Shown here: positions 26,491 through 35,990 of the stretch, piece by piece
Layout of the letters: each line of letters starts with the position of its first letter
Numbering within the stretch: the first letter of the stretch is position 1
Assembly: GCA_022457065.1 (NCBI GenBank)
Contig: JAJGBQ010000006.1
Coordinates: 1,550,001-1,614,000, forward strand
Length of the DNA stretch: 64,000 nt
DNA from: Curvularia sp. ZM96
Taxonomy: Eukaryota; Ascomycota; Dothideomycetes; Pleosporales; Pleosporaceae
Direction of reading: 5' to 3'
Translations under genes and position numbers: made by a program
The notes under the pieces: model-generated
Told to the model about the DNA's origin: nothing
The model's input: the letters and a program-made list of their open reading frames with translations, nothing else
Database searches by the model: none

Positions 26491-28361
26491 ATGGCGACCA
26501 TGGACCCCACTGAAGAGGTACGTAGTGTGTGCTTATTTTGCTAGGGAACGGCACTGACATAGCCTAGGAGCGGCGGCAACTCGAAGCCGAGTTGCACACT
26601 GAAATCCTTCCAGGTACAGAGGTTATGACTGATGTTGGATCCCATCACTTCGTCAAAGGCGCACATCGACAGGTATTGGTGCCTCAGCCTAGTGATGATC
26701 CTAATGATCCCCTCAACTGGAGTACGGGGTGGAAGTTGGCCTGCATCACAGCATCGGCTATGGCAACCTTCACTCAAGGGTTCGGTCCGTTGGCTCTTGC
26801 GCCTATGTTTCCCGCCCTCATAAAAGACTTTAATACCGACTTAGCCGGTGCTGTTCAGTTTACTGGAGTGTGCATTCTTATTCTGGGTTTCAGCAACTTT
26901 ATTTGGTGGGCTCCCCAGTCTCATCAACTTCTTACAATTACTAACGTGTCTATGACAGGGTGCCCATCAGTTCCTCCTTCGGACGTCGCCCAGTTTATCT
27001 TGCCTCCCAGCTCATCAACCTTGGGACGTCCATATGGCGCGCCAGGGCAAACTCCTACGGCTCATTCATGGGCGCATGTATCGTCAATGGTATCGGCGCG
27101 GGCCCTGCCGAGACTACTATGCCTGAGGTTATCGCCGATATCTTTTTCCTCCATGATCGAGGCAAGTGGAATACCTTGTACTGGATCGTTTATATGGGCG
27201 CTATCATGGTTGGTCCCATCATCTCTGGCGCAATGACCGAGACGGTTGGTTGGCGCGACTTTTGGTGGCTCAACACTGCCGTCTTAGCTGTTTCATTCGT
27301 CATGTGTTTCTTTATGTTCCCAGAAACGAGATATAAGCGTGTTGTTCTCGAGCAGCATGGTCAAGAGAAACCGGCTTCTGTGGAGGAGAAGCCAGAGACT
27401 CCGACTCAAAAACAGATGAATGCCTCTGCCGAGCAAGTGTCTGAGAAAGCGTCCAATGATATCCAGCAAGTTGATACCGCAAACACCCCTCCAGCGGATA
27501 CTAAGGAACTCGACCACACCGAAACCGCGCAGCGCGACCCTTACCTCGGCCGTGGCAAACCAGCCAAATGGCAATGGAAACTGTTCCAACCCAACGCAAA
27601 CCCTTTCCGTACCATTTTCCTTGATTTGTGGGTTCCATGGAAGCTTTTCGCTTTTCCAATTGTCGAATTTGCGGCTTTCGTCGTCAGCTGGTCATGCTCA
27701 AGTTTCCTCACCATCAACCTTACACAAAGTCAGGTCCTGGCTGCTCCGCCATATAACTTCAAGCCCATCTCAGTCGGTTTCACCAACTTCGCCATCGTCG
27801 TTGGCGGTCTCATTGGCCTCTTTACTGCTGGACCACTTAGTGATTGGGTGTCCGCACGCAGCACGAGAAAGAACAACGGCATCCGTGAGCCTGAGATGCG
27901 TCTGCCGGCCATGATACCCTATGTCATAATCATGTTGATCGGAAACATCGTAGTAGCAGTTGGTTACGAGCGCAAGTGGGCATGGGAGGTCATCGTTATC
28001 GTCGGATATACATGCGCCGGTATTCAAGTCGCTGCCTTGCCGGGTATTGTCAGCACTTACGCTGTCGACTCCTACAAGCCCGTAGCTGGATCCCTGTTCG
28101 TCGCCATCACGGTAAACAAGAACCTCTGGGGCTATGGACTTGGAAAATTCATCACTCCATGGACTATCAGCGATGGGTAAGTCCGCCGATCTACTATGTC
28201 CTTATTGTCTACTAATAGAAACTAGCTTCATTGCGCCCATCATGACCAACGCAGCGCTGATCACACTCTGGTGCCTCTTTGGTATCCTATTCTGGTGGAA
28301 GGGCAAGACATTCCGCCGCTGGAGCAAGAACAGCAGTGTCCACCGACACAACGCGCTGTAG
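26491..28361 (+). CDS. MFS transporter, DHA1-like
   Basis: Twelve-helix major facilitator expected in the plasma membrane. Exons 26491-26517, 26568-26905, 26959-28176 and 28226-28361 give 572 residues. The first exon encodes only MATMDPTEE. The second intron (TTTG|GTGGGC to GACAG|GGTG) restores FIWVPISSSFGRRPVYL, which carries the loop 2-3 motif with GRRP. The N-terminal half then gives NGIGAGPAETTMPEVIADIF. A hydrophilic central loop of about 80 residues, rich in Glu, Lys, Thr and Pro, follows FPETRYKRV. The second half includes ITVNKNLWGYGLGKFITPW. The last exon adds the twelfth helix (LITLWCLFGILFWW) and a basic tail. Related fungal proteins include HOL1-type and drug:H+ antiporters; the substrate is unknown. 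It is convergent with the next gene, 110 bases apart. Confidence 0.9.
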
Positions 28362-28471
28362 TGCGCTGCAATATCCTATGCCACTGGACTTTGTCTTTCT
28401 CAACGAACCCCTACGCATACATAGCCTTACGTATCCCCAAACACCCGTAATCCAATTGAGCGCCATTTGCG

Positions 28472-29497
28472 CTACTCCTCCTCCTTTATCTCCTGTTTCA
28501 CTGTGATTCCTGCTCCTTTCTTCCTTGCATCATCAGCTATCCACTCGCTTTCATCCGCCTTGCATTCTAATTCCTCCCATCCATGGACCTCCATATCCTC
28601 CAGCCTTTCATTATTCTGCCTCAACCACTGCCAATGCAGCAGCGCAAAACACGTCTTGATGTTGAGCATACTCGTACTCCACTTCTCAATCTCCTCATCT
28701 CGCAGCAAAAGATACGCATCGAGATCCGTAACATGATGCTTCATGCGCTCACGTACCCCATACGTCGAGAACCCCCCGAGCGGCACCGCAATCAACGTCG
28801 GGATAATATTCATCATCAGCGGCCTCCGAAACGGATATCTCTTCACATACGCCGCCGGCACCCACAGCGGCACTGCAACGCTCTCACTTTCTACGGTCGG
28901 AACAGTAACCGGCTGGTCACGACGATGCGATCCCGGCTGCGTCTCCCACTCCCGTAGCATATCGTACCTCAGCACGAACTTAATTGCCGTTTGTTTCCTT
29001 GTCTCGTACAGCCGTTCCAGCGCCGCCCGATTCCCAGCAATCTGCTCTGGCAACAGCGTGCGCGTAACCAGAAATAAGAGCTCAGTAACGAGGTCCCGTG
29101 CGTACTGCGGCTGTATCGTCGGCGTGAGGTATATCGCCTTGAGGAGAGAGGGCCAGTCTGTATCTGGATCCACAGCTTCAAGTAGAGTGGAGACAAGGCG
29201 CTGGACGCTTTGTACGGCCGGACACACATGTTGGCTCCAGTTGAGGATGGCATCGAGGCTGGCTTTGAGAGTGCCCGTGAAGGGGCTCGGGATGGTGGGT
29301 GCAAGGGTATAGTGGGGTTCGAGCTTGAGTGAAGATTTTGAGGGGGTTTGATGGGGGAGAGGGGTTTCTTCGAGTGGTGTTGAAGCAGAACCGGGGTTGA
29401 TTGTGCCACGCTTGCGTCGTTTGGGTGCCGGGGTGAAGGGAGTGTCTGAGACGAGTGATTGCGCGTGCGAGGAGCGGTGGATGAGTTTGGGCGGCAT
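28472..29497 (-). CDS. Conserved-looking protein of unknown function with NLS-like motif
   Basis: Intronless frame of 341 residues starting at the ATG at 29497. I do not recognise a family. The first 70 residues are Ser/Pro/Thr-rich with a basic PKRRKRG cluster resembling a nuclear localisation signal. The middle (about 80-290) looks globular and mostly helical, with ILNWSQHVCPAVQSVQRLV, LVTELLFLVTRTLLPEQIAG and YDMLREWE. The C-terminus is acidic and ends in VKQEIKEEE, which contains two overlapping matches to the sumoylation consensus. Codon use and absence of stops over 1 kb support a real gene, although two antisense frames overlap it. A nuclear role is inference only. Confidence 0.68.
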   Translation of the reverse strand: MPPKLIHRSSHAQSLVSDTPFTPAPKRRKRGTINPGSASTPLEETPLPHQTPSKSSLKLEPHYTLAPTIPSPFTGTLKASLDAILNWSQHVCPAVQSVQRLVSTLLEAVDPDTDWPSLLKAIYLTPTIQPQYARDLVTELLFLVTRTLLPEQIAGNRAALERLYETRKQTAIKFVLRYDMLREWETQPGSHRRDQPVTVPTVESESVAVPLWVPAAYVKRYPFRRPLMMNIIPTLIAVPLGGFSTYGVRERMKHHVTDLDAYLLLRDEEIEKWSTSMLNIKTCFALLHWQWLRQNNERLEDMEVHGWEELECKADESEWIADDARKKGAGITVKQEIKEEE

Positions 29498-30680
29498 GGT
29501 TGGTTGAGCGAATGGATTGTGGAATTGAGGGTTCTAGTTGGGAAAGAGAGAAAGAAAGATTTGATAGGATGGAGGTGAAGGGGGCGGAAGTGAAGGTGAA
29601 GGGGGCGGAAGTGAAGGTGAAGGTGGAGGTTGGAGGCAAATTGCGTTTGCACGCTTGACTCGGTGAGAGTCGCTAGTCCATGATTGTTCTCCGTATATGT
29701 GAATAGCTCGTCAGAGAACCGATCTGCATTCTATACCTCGCACTAAATAGGACTGAATTGTTGTTGTTCAGCTGATGGCTTCGTCATAGCTCACTTCTGT
29801 ATATCTGCAAGATGGTGCTTTGATGCCTAACGATGATATCATAAGGCCAGCTATTTTTCGCAAACGAACATGATTTACCTATGGTCTGAAGTTTATGGGA
29901 CATCTTGGTGCAGTTATTCTGACTACTGCTTTGTATGATATACCTAACTCGATGTCTAGTGATCTAGAAGTATACAGCCGAAGGTATGCCCAGTAAAGAA
30001 GATGCTAAAGTTGTCAGCATAAGCATATCACCATAGGATTATCTCTTTTTGTGAAATACTACTGAATTCATAATTACGATTCCCTACCGTCTTCGTATCA
30101 CTTTTGCAAAGGCTCTCATTCGGCAATGTCGAATCTAGATGATAAAAAAATGTCGTGAGAACTGCCTTGGAGAAAGCAACAGAAGAAGAAGATCTTTATT
30201 TAAGTGTTCGAGGAAAGTAAAGTCACTACACTTGGTAATGGGACTGGTGATTAAGACGGTATGGATTAAGCGATGGGCATCGTGGTGTAAGCAGGACCTG
30301 TAGTAAAATCCACAGCTGGACTTTTGGTGATGTTTGAGAGAGCAAAATGTCCTGATTGGGAATAGGCATTTTATTTAAAAAGTCAACAGTTCTTATGAGT
30401 TGCTTAAGATATGACCATATCCTCATGTTGTTTATGCTTCTTCGACCTATTTCTGAGGACGTAAACCAAAGCATAAGGAGGGCTATAGCTGGCCAAGGAA
30501 CAGAGTAGTTAAGAATGCTTACCGCCACAAAAACTTCTGCACTGCTCCTATTGTTTAGGCTTATGTCTTTGGAGAACACTTCAATTCACTTTAATCCAGG
30601 ATTGCGATTCAACCTTATTGACATAAAGCTATGATGATTCCACCCAATGGTATATCACGATAATGAATTACTATGAGCAC
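29498..30680. other. 1.2 kb AT-rich spacer left of the siderophore cluster
   Basis: Contains the minisatellite and then AT-rich DNA. A minus-strand frame at 30226-30579 (117 codons, MFSKDISLNN...) has no recognised family and no clear splice partners; it may be a relic or chance. Confidence 0.45.
29574..29625. repeat. 21-bp minisatellite, about 2.4 copies
   Basis: The unit GGTGAAGGGGGCGGAAGTGA plus A occurs twice exactly (29574-29594 and 29595-29615), with a partial third copy starting GGTGAAGG. It lies 77 to 128 bases upstream of the start codon of the unknown-function gene at 29497, so in its promoter or leader. Confidence 0.85.
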
Positions 30681-32650
30681 CTATTCCTTCTTCAGCAGGC
30701 TCTCTGCAACATCCCGTAGTACAAACTTTCTAATCTTTCCACTGCCTGTAAGCGGCACTTCGGCGTCACAATCCTCTCCTAACCAGAAAATGTGTACAGG
30801 CGCCTTGTGCCTACCCAACACTTTCCTCACCCAGGCCTGTACCTCTGCTAAATCAAGCTTATCCATGCTTGGTTCACGCTGAAGGAAAGCAACAGGAACC
30901 TCTACGTAGCGTGGATGCGACACGCCGACGACAATGGCGCGTGTAATAGATGGGTGCTCGACGAGGCGTTCTTCAATCTCAAGGGGATAGATGTTCTCGC
31001 CTCCTGTTTCCTCTGTCAGTATCGCTGCACCTTAGGAAGAACAAAGCAATGTTAAACAACAGCGCAAAAAGGACTTACCCCTGATAATAATATCCTTGAA
31101 CCGCCCGGTAATAGTGCAATACCCATCTACGTCCAGCACCGCCTCATCACCCGTATGCAGCCACGGCTCTCCATACTCATCATTCACTATGAGCTCCGCT
31201 GTCTTCTCTGGATTCTCCCAGTACCCGCGACAAACCTGATAACCCGCGACACAGAGCTCGCCTCTCACACCAATCGGCACAACGCGATCGTTTCGATCTA
31301 CAATCTTGACTTTGGCGTGCGGCAGCACGGTGCCAACGGTTGTCAAGCGCGCGTGCAGCGAGTCGGTCGTATGCGCGTTGAACACGGTGGGACTAGCCTC
31401 CGTGAGGCCATATGAAGACGTGAAGTCCGTCATACCCAGCTCCGAGACCATGCGCTCCATGAGCCATTTGGGCACAGGGCTCCCCGCTACAATGCCGGTG
31501 CGGAGTTTGCTTTGCCAGCCATCTGGACGTGGAACGTCCATTATCGACTCCATCATTGCGGGCACACCGTGCAGAGCCGTGCATTGTTCGGCGGCTATCG
31601 CGTGCATACAGGCGACAGGGTCGAAGGCTTCTGCTGGGAAGACGATGGTGGAGCCGTGGGTTAAGACTGCGAGGACGCCGAGGGTGAGGCCAAAACAGTG
31701 GAAGAGCGGTGGTGGACAGCAGAGCGTGTCTGATGGGGTGAGTTGCATACGGTCGCCAATGAAACGTGAGTTGTTGACCAGATTGCTGGGAATAGGTATG
31801 TTAGCTGACACTCAACTATGGCAAATGAAAGCCACAGGGAAGTGGAGATAAAGGCTTACTGATGCGTCAACATTGCCGCTTTCGGCTTTCCTGTGCTTCC
31901 GCTAGTGAACTGTAGGTTTGCGACATCGTGAGGACTTATTATGCCGTCAAAGATGTCGAGGATATGTTCGGGAATGTATTGCGCATTGTCGATGAAGGAA
32001 GAGTAGGGGACGAAAGAGCCATATTGACCTCGTATCAGACATACGCTCTTGAGATCCGGAAGCGCCGATACTATGTCCTTTTGACTCAGTCTTTCCAGTA
32101 ACGGCGTATTGTCAAATCGGGCAATAGTTGGCGTAGTGAACAATATTCTGCACTCTGTTGTTGTTAGTCTTCGAAAACATTCCTGAGATCAATTTCTAGT
32201 GGAAAACCTACTGGTGTGCTTCAACGCGTACTCCATCTCGGTCGCAGTATACGTATTGTTGAGCGTAACACATATTGCCCCCACTCTTGCGCATGCGAAG
32301 AATAACGCAATGTACTTTTCACAATTCCCACTCATGATGCCTATCCTATCTCTTGGTCTTACTCCTTCCTTCAAAAGTCCTCTTGCTAACAGGCTCGACT
32401 CTTCCCATAGCTTCTGGTATGTCCAACGCGCATTGGTCCATGATATGACAACGGCTTCTTCGTTGGGGTAACATGAAGTTTGTTGCCGAAGTAGTTGTGA
32501 GAGTGTTAATTGAACAAGCGGTGGATCCAGCGGTCCAGTGACGATAGAGAGGTTTGGGTAAGGTGGGAGGTCATAAGGGTCGATTTGGAGAAGTGTTTGA
32601 TTGAGACGCCGCAGAGCGTCGTTTCGAGACTCGTCATACAGTTCCGCCAT
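30681..32650 (-). CDS. sidI: SidI-like acyl-CoA ligase (siderophore acyl activation)
   Basis: AMP-forming acyl-CoA ligase, most likely the SidI type that makes mevalonyl-CoA for hydroxamate siderophores. Exons 32212-32650, 31860-32154, 31079-31785 and 30681-31003 give 587 residues. The last join (GG|GTAAGT to ACAG|GAGG) yields the family motif RGGENIYPLEIEERL. Other motifs are the P-loop LQFTSGSTGKPKAAMLTH (Ser/Thr/Gly-rich), YGLTEASP, YGEPWLHTGDEAVLD, GRFKDIIIRGG and the C-terminal catalytic Lys in PLTGSGKIRKF. Near the N-terminus RLNQTLLQI resembles a type 2 peroxisomal signal, though the last position is Ile rather than Leu or Ala. There is no C-terminal PTS1. Its neighbour is the SidF-like gene. 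A role other than siderophore acyl activation cannot be excluded from sequence alone. Confidence 0.82.
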
Positions 32651-33306
32651 TATGGCTTGGTGGTTTGGCTAATTGCCTCGTACAGCAGGTTGCCTGGTAG
32701 TCCGCCAGATGATAATAGGAAAGGCGCCAATAGAAAGTTAGATCTCCAACAGTGACTATATTGGAACAGCCCATGCGGAACAAGCGGACAGAAGATTGAT
32801 GGAAGATAATGGAAATCCCGGGACGCCTCGAGTACCGTAACACTTCCAAGTAAAGGAAAACCTAATGCAAGCACTCCAAGGTCCTAATTAGGTTGAAATT
32901 GGCCGCGGTAGCAACGATAGCGGCGACGAGAGGGTTTCGCCGATTGCTCGGATCTAAGCACATGAAAGAGATGAGTAGTGTCGGTGTACATTTCCCACTT
33001 CCTGGAGGCATGACGGGTCCTGACACTTCCTGGATCCGGCCATGCTTACGCCGGGTACGAGTAGCAATGGCATCACCAACTTCATTGACCCACCATCTTA
33101 TCTCCTGCTCTTTCCGACATACCGCGACTAGCAGTGCCATGACATGATCGGACAAGGGTTGCCGAGCCATGGCCAGAATGCTATAGCGAAGGAGGCATGA
33201 TCGTCCTTGGTCGCAGTAGTGCCTTGAATATTCAGGCGTATACCATGACAGTAAGCGGCACGCTCATCCTTGTCGCTTTGGCCAGCAGGGGAAGGGCATC
33301 CATCTC

Positions 33307-33315
33307 ATCTGATAA
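33307..33315 (+). promoter_or_regulatory. SREA/Sre-type GATA site
   Basis: ATCTGATAA, a perfect match to the ATCWGATAA consensus known for iron-responsive GATA repressors of siderophore genes. It is the most sidI-proximal of the group. Confidence 0.6.
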
Positions 33316-33404
33316 GATTACTCATAACCCACGTACTACCATGATGCGATGTCGGTGAGTGCCGTGCGTGGCCCAGGACTTTCGCGCATTGACAGCGCAA
33401 AATT

Positions 33405-33429
33405 TTATCAGATCGAAATTTTATCAGAT
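33405..33429 (-). promoter_or_regulatory. Tandem pair of GATA-repressor sites
   Basis: TTATCAGAT at 33405-33413 and again at 33421-33429, inside two copies of a 16-base unit, TTTTATCAGATC plus AAA-rich flanks. A 16-base spacing places the two cores about one and a half helical turns apart. Confidence 0.72.
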
Positions 33430-33745
33430 CAAAACTAGGCCCTCGAGGAGACATTATGTGGAGGGCCTAGTGGCTGGGCATGCATCCTGGAATGTTATCA
33501 CTTCCATGGGCCTGCCTCATCAGGCATCGTCACGTCATGCCGGCGCGTTGAATAAATTTTTTTCGCGGAGCAATGGACTAGTTGGAAGCGTTGAGTGGAG
33601 TGCCGCACCATTGGGGCTGGCCGGCTGCAATGCCGTTACGTGTGATAATCCACTACACTGCTTCGTACTCGTCAGTTGCATTTAGTGTGTGAAGGCTGGG
33701 GCAATCAGATGGCTCGAGTCTCATGGGGCGCTACGCACAGGGCAG

Positions 33746-33754
33746 ATCTGATAA
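33746..33754 (+). promoter_or_regulatory. SREA/Sre-type GATA site
   Basis: ATCTGATAA within GATCTGATAAAAATTTGCG, which is the reverse complement, with one mismatch, of the sequence around the site at 33405. A weaker ATATCTGAT follows at 33769. Confidence 0.65.
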
Positions 33755-34041
33755 AAATTTGCGGTTAAATATCTGATCCGCAGCCTGCATGTGGGGCAGG
33801 ACAGGTCCAGGTATCATCTGCCGAGACCTTTTTTGTGACAGTAACGCTAATACTGTCTAATGAGCCGGAGGAATGGCCTTCCCGGTAACTGGCGAAGCCA
33901 GGCGCGTTCCGGAACCCGTGAACTTTTGGAACACCTAGCAAAGAACACATGAGTCGTCAAGCGAGGAATATATCGTATCATTGTGTATGTTGATTGGGAA
34001 AGCTATTGTGAGGTATCGGAATCAAGGTGCTACGTGGTGAA

Positions 34042-35418
34042 TTACAATTTAGCGGCTGCGTCGAGGCTTGGCCTTACTTTTTTCTCTCCATCCCATGTGA
34101 ACGGGCTCAGGGTGAAGAACTTCTCTCTGTTGACCATCATGAGTGCACTTCTCTTGTGTGGGAGATCCATCAGCTTTTCCACGTGGAAGCCATGGGCAAA
34201 GTCGTAAGCCAACACAGTGCTGCTTGTTGCTGCAGGCTCCCCAACCAAATTCCAAGTGCGCGGTTCATCCAGGAACATGTAGTGCATTAGGCCTGACCAC
34301 CATGCAGAAACACGGTACGGGCCTCGGAACCTTACATCACCTACCAGGGAATGCCTTCCGCGATCGTATGGCGAAGACTGGTAGTGAGCACCCATGTGAT
34401 CCTCCTATCTTCAAGTTAGTACGTAATTGCAAAGACGTCGGGGTAACGATTGGCTTACCATTGCCCAATAGACTTCAAAATAAGCAAACAGAACGTCGTC
34501 AAATGCAGCGAACATGGTGAGAACGTGGGGGTCTTCATGCAGCTTTCGAAGATATTCACGATGCTGATCAAGGGTGCCAGTTTCGTTCCAGCCAGCAGCG
34601 ACGCGTGGGTCGTTCTGCCATTTGTTGAACAAGCGAAGATGCTCATCGTTGGTGTAGTCGAGGGCGACCATGGTGAAATGCTCCTTTAGATGGGGTATCC
34701 ATCGGCTGTAGATGACTGATCCGGGTTCTGGCTTTGGCTCCCTGACGGGGTGCATGGTATGCCGGGGCACGGCGGGGAATTGAGTCGATGGCGCATTTTG
34801 GAATGGAAAAGGAGGATACTGTCTGCTAACTGGCTTGCCTGAGGCATCGAGGTGTGGTGCCCACACTGGGCGGGTTCCAAATGGAGACGCAGCGCCCTGC
34901 CAGAACGTGCCTCGGAAGAGAAGGTGGCCATCTTGAGGTGCTTCTGCTCGGGACGGCTTAGGATGCGGGTGGAAAAGACCAGTGACATATAGATCATGGG
35001 CTAATGACTTTGAATCCTTGCCGGAGAGAACGACGCGGAAATTCTCTACTAAAGGGTGCAGCGAGACCAGCGCATAAGCGATGAGCCAGAGCTGTGGAAC
35101 TGTAGGTCGATCCTGGTCCCAAGAGACAGTTACATGGGGCGATCGTCGAGCGCGAGCCCAGGAGCTGTTGTCCCCCAAGGGCGGCACTGTTTCTTGGCTG
35201 AGAGAGCCGATATCACTAAACGAAACAGTTTCGTTGTGCAGTACGACTGGCGGCGCAACTCCTTTAGCAGTGGTATTTGCTAAGGATAACCTGATCTTGT
35301 AACTGATGGGGTTTCCTTCAGGTGCGACATTGGTGATTGCGTATGCGGTAAGGTATGGGTGAGGAAGTTTGAGAATGAACGGTTCCTGAGCCGCCGCTGG
35401 TTTCGTCGGATGTGCCAT
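34042..35418 (-). CDS. sidF: SidF-like N5-hydroxyornithine acyltransferase, peroxisomal
   Basis: Acyltransferase of the SidF/AlcB-like GNAT family, which moves an anhydromevalonyl (or related) group from CoA to N5-hydroxyornithine. Exons 34459-35418 and 34404 down to 34042 with a 54-base intron (ATG|GTAAGC, GATAG|GAGG) give 440 residues. The conserved half starts at about residue 235 with SRWIPHLKEHFTMVALDYTN, then LRLFNKWQNDPRVAAGWNE, FAAFDDVLFAYFEVYWAMED, RGRHSLVGDVRFRGPYRVSA and HYMFLDEPRTWNLVGEP. The protein ends in AKL, a good type 1 peroxisomal signal, in line with the known peroxisomal location of SidF. The N-terminal half is weakly conserved in this family. A TATATA at 35469-35474 lies about 55 bases upstream. 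It is divergent from the monooxygenase-like gene. Confidence 0.9.
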
Positions 35419-35990
35419 TGTGAGAAATTAGAGTTGGTAATCAAAGAGAGGGCGACGCAAGAAGATTGTATATATGACCCTGTGGTAGCACCGACGTGAT
35501 GCTTGAAGACATTCAAGGTTGCACGGTCAGACCTCGTGGATCTCTAACCGAGGTTGTCCGTACTATCAGGGATAGCTTAGATCACGAAATACGTAGGCTT
35601 AGACGGATATGTTACCCGCCGATGGGCAGAGAAAAGCTAGCCCTTGCGTGGGGTGGTTTTACCATGGAGAATGTACCGAATGGGTGGCCGATCACACCAT
35701 GTGGGTCTTGGTCTGACACCCTCTACACACCCATGCAGCTTTTCGTATGCGGCCTGCATTTATGGCGCATCCATGCCAGCGACGCTAATTTTCGGTGACA
35801 TCGTTGTTTTGAGCCTGGATATCGGTACGTCTGGCCAAAGCGCGGACCTGTTTCGTTTTGTGACTGAGTTGTGCATTGTCGCTATGATGTGAGATTAAAA
35901 TACTGGTGTCTTATCACGTTTCTTCAGACACACCATTTCCGATCACTACAGCTTTCGAACCTGCTCTTAGTTTGCGACCATTCACAAAAA
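35419..35990. promoter_or_regulatory. Divergent promoter of sidF and the monooxygenase-like gene
   Basis: 572 bases between two divergent genes. It has a TATA element for sidF (35469-35474). No perfect ATCWGATAA site is present; the nearest resemblances are CTATCAGGGATAG at about 35565 and TTATCACG at about 35921. Confidence 0.5.

Larger units (their letters stand above)
32651..34041. promoter_or_regulatory. 1.4 kb sidI upstream region with clustered GATA-repressor sites
   Basis: Between the sidI start and the sidF 3' end. It holds four perfect ATCWGATAA sites (33307, 33405, 33421, 33746) and one near match at 33769. The sites lie 650-1130 bases from the sidI ATG. Small frames here (for example 32862-33170 on the minus strand) have no support. 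Confidence 0.6.

Noticed and set aside
28743..29312. 189-codon plus-strand frame
   Set aside because: It lies entirely opposite the 341-residue minus-strand gene and reads as Arg/Ser/Val-rich shadow sequence.
32862..33170. Possible upstream exon of sidI on the minus strand
   Set aside because: A GT follows MARQPLSDHVMALLVA, but the existing ATG at 32650 already gives a complete ligase and the extra residues add no family motif or valid peroxisomal signal.
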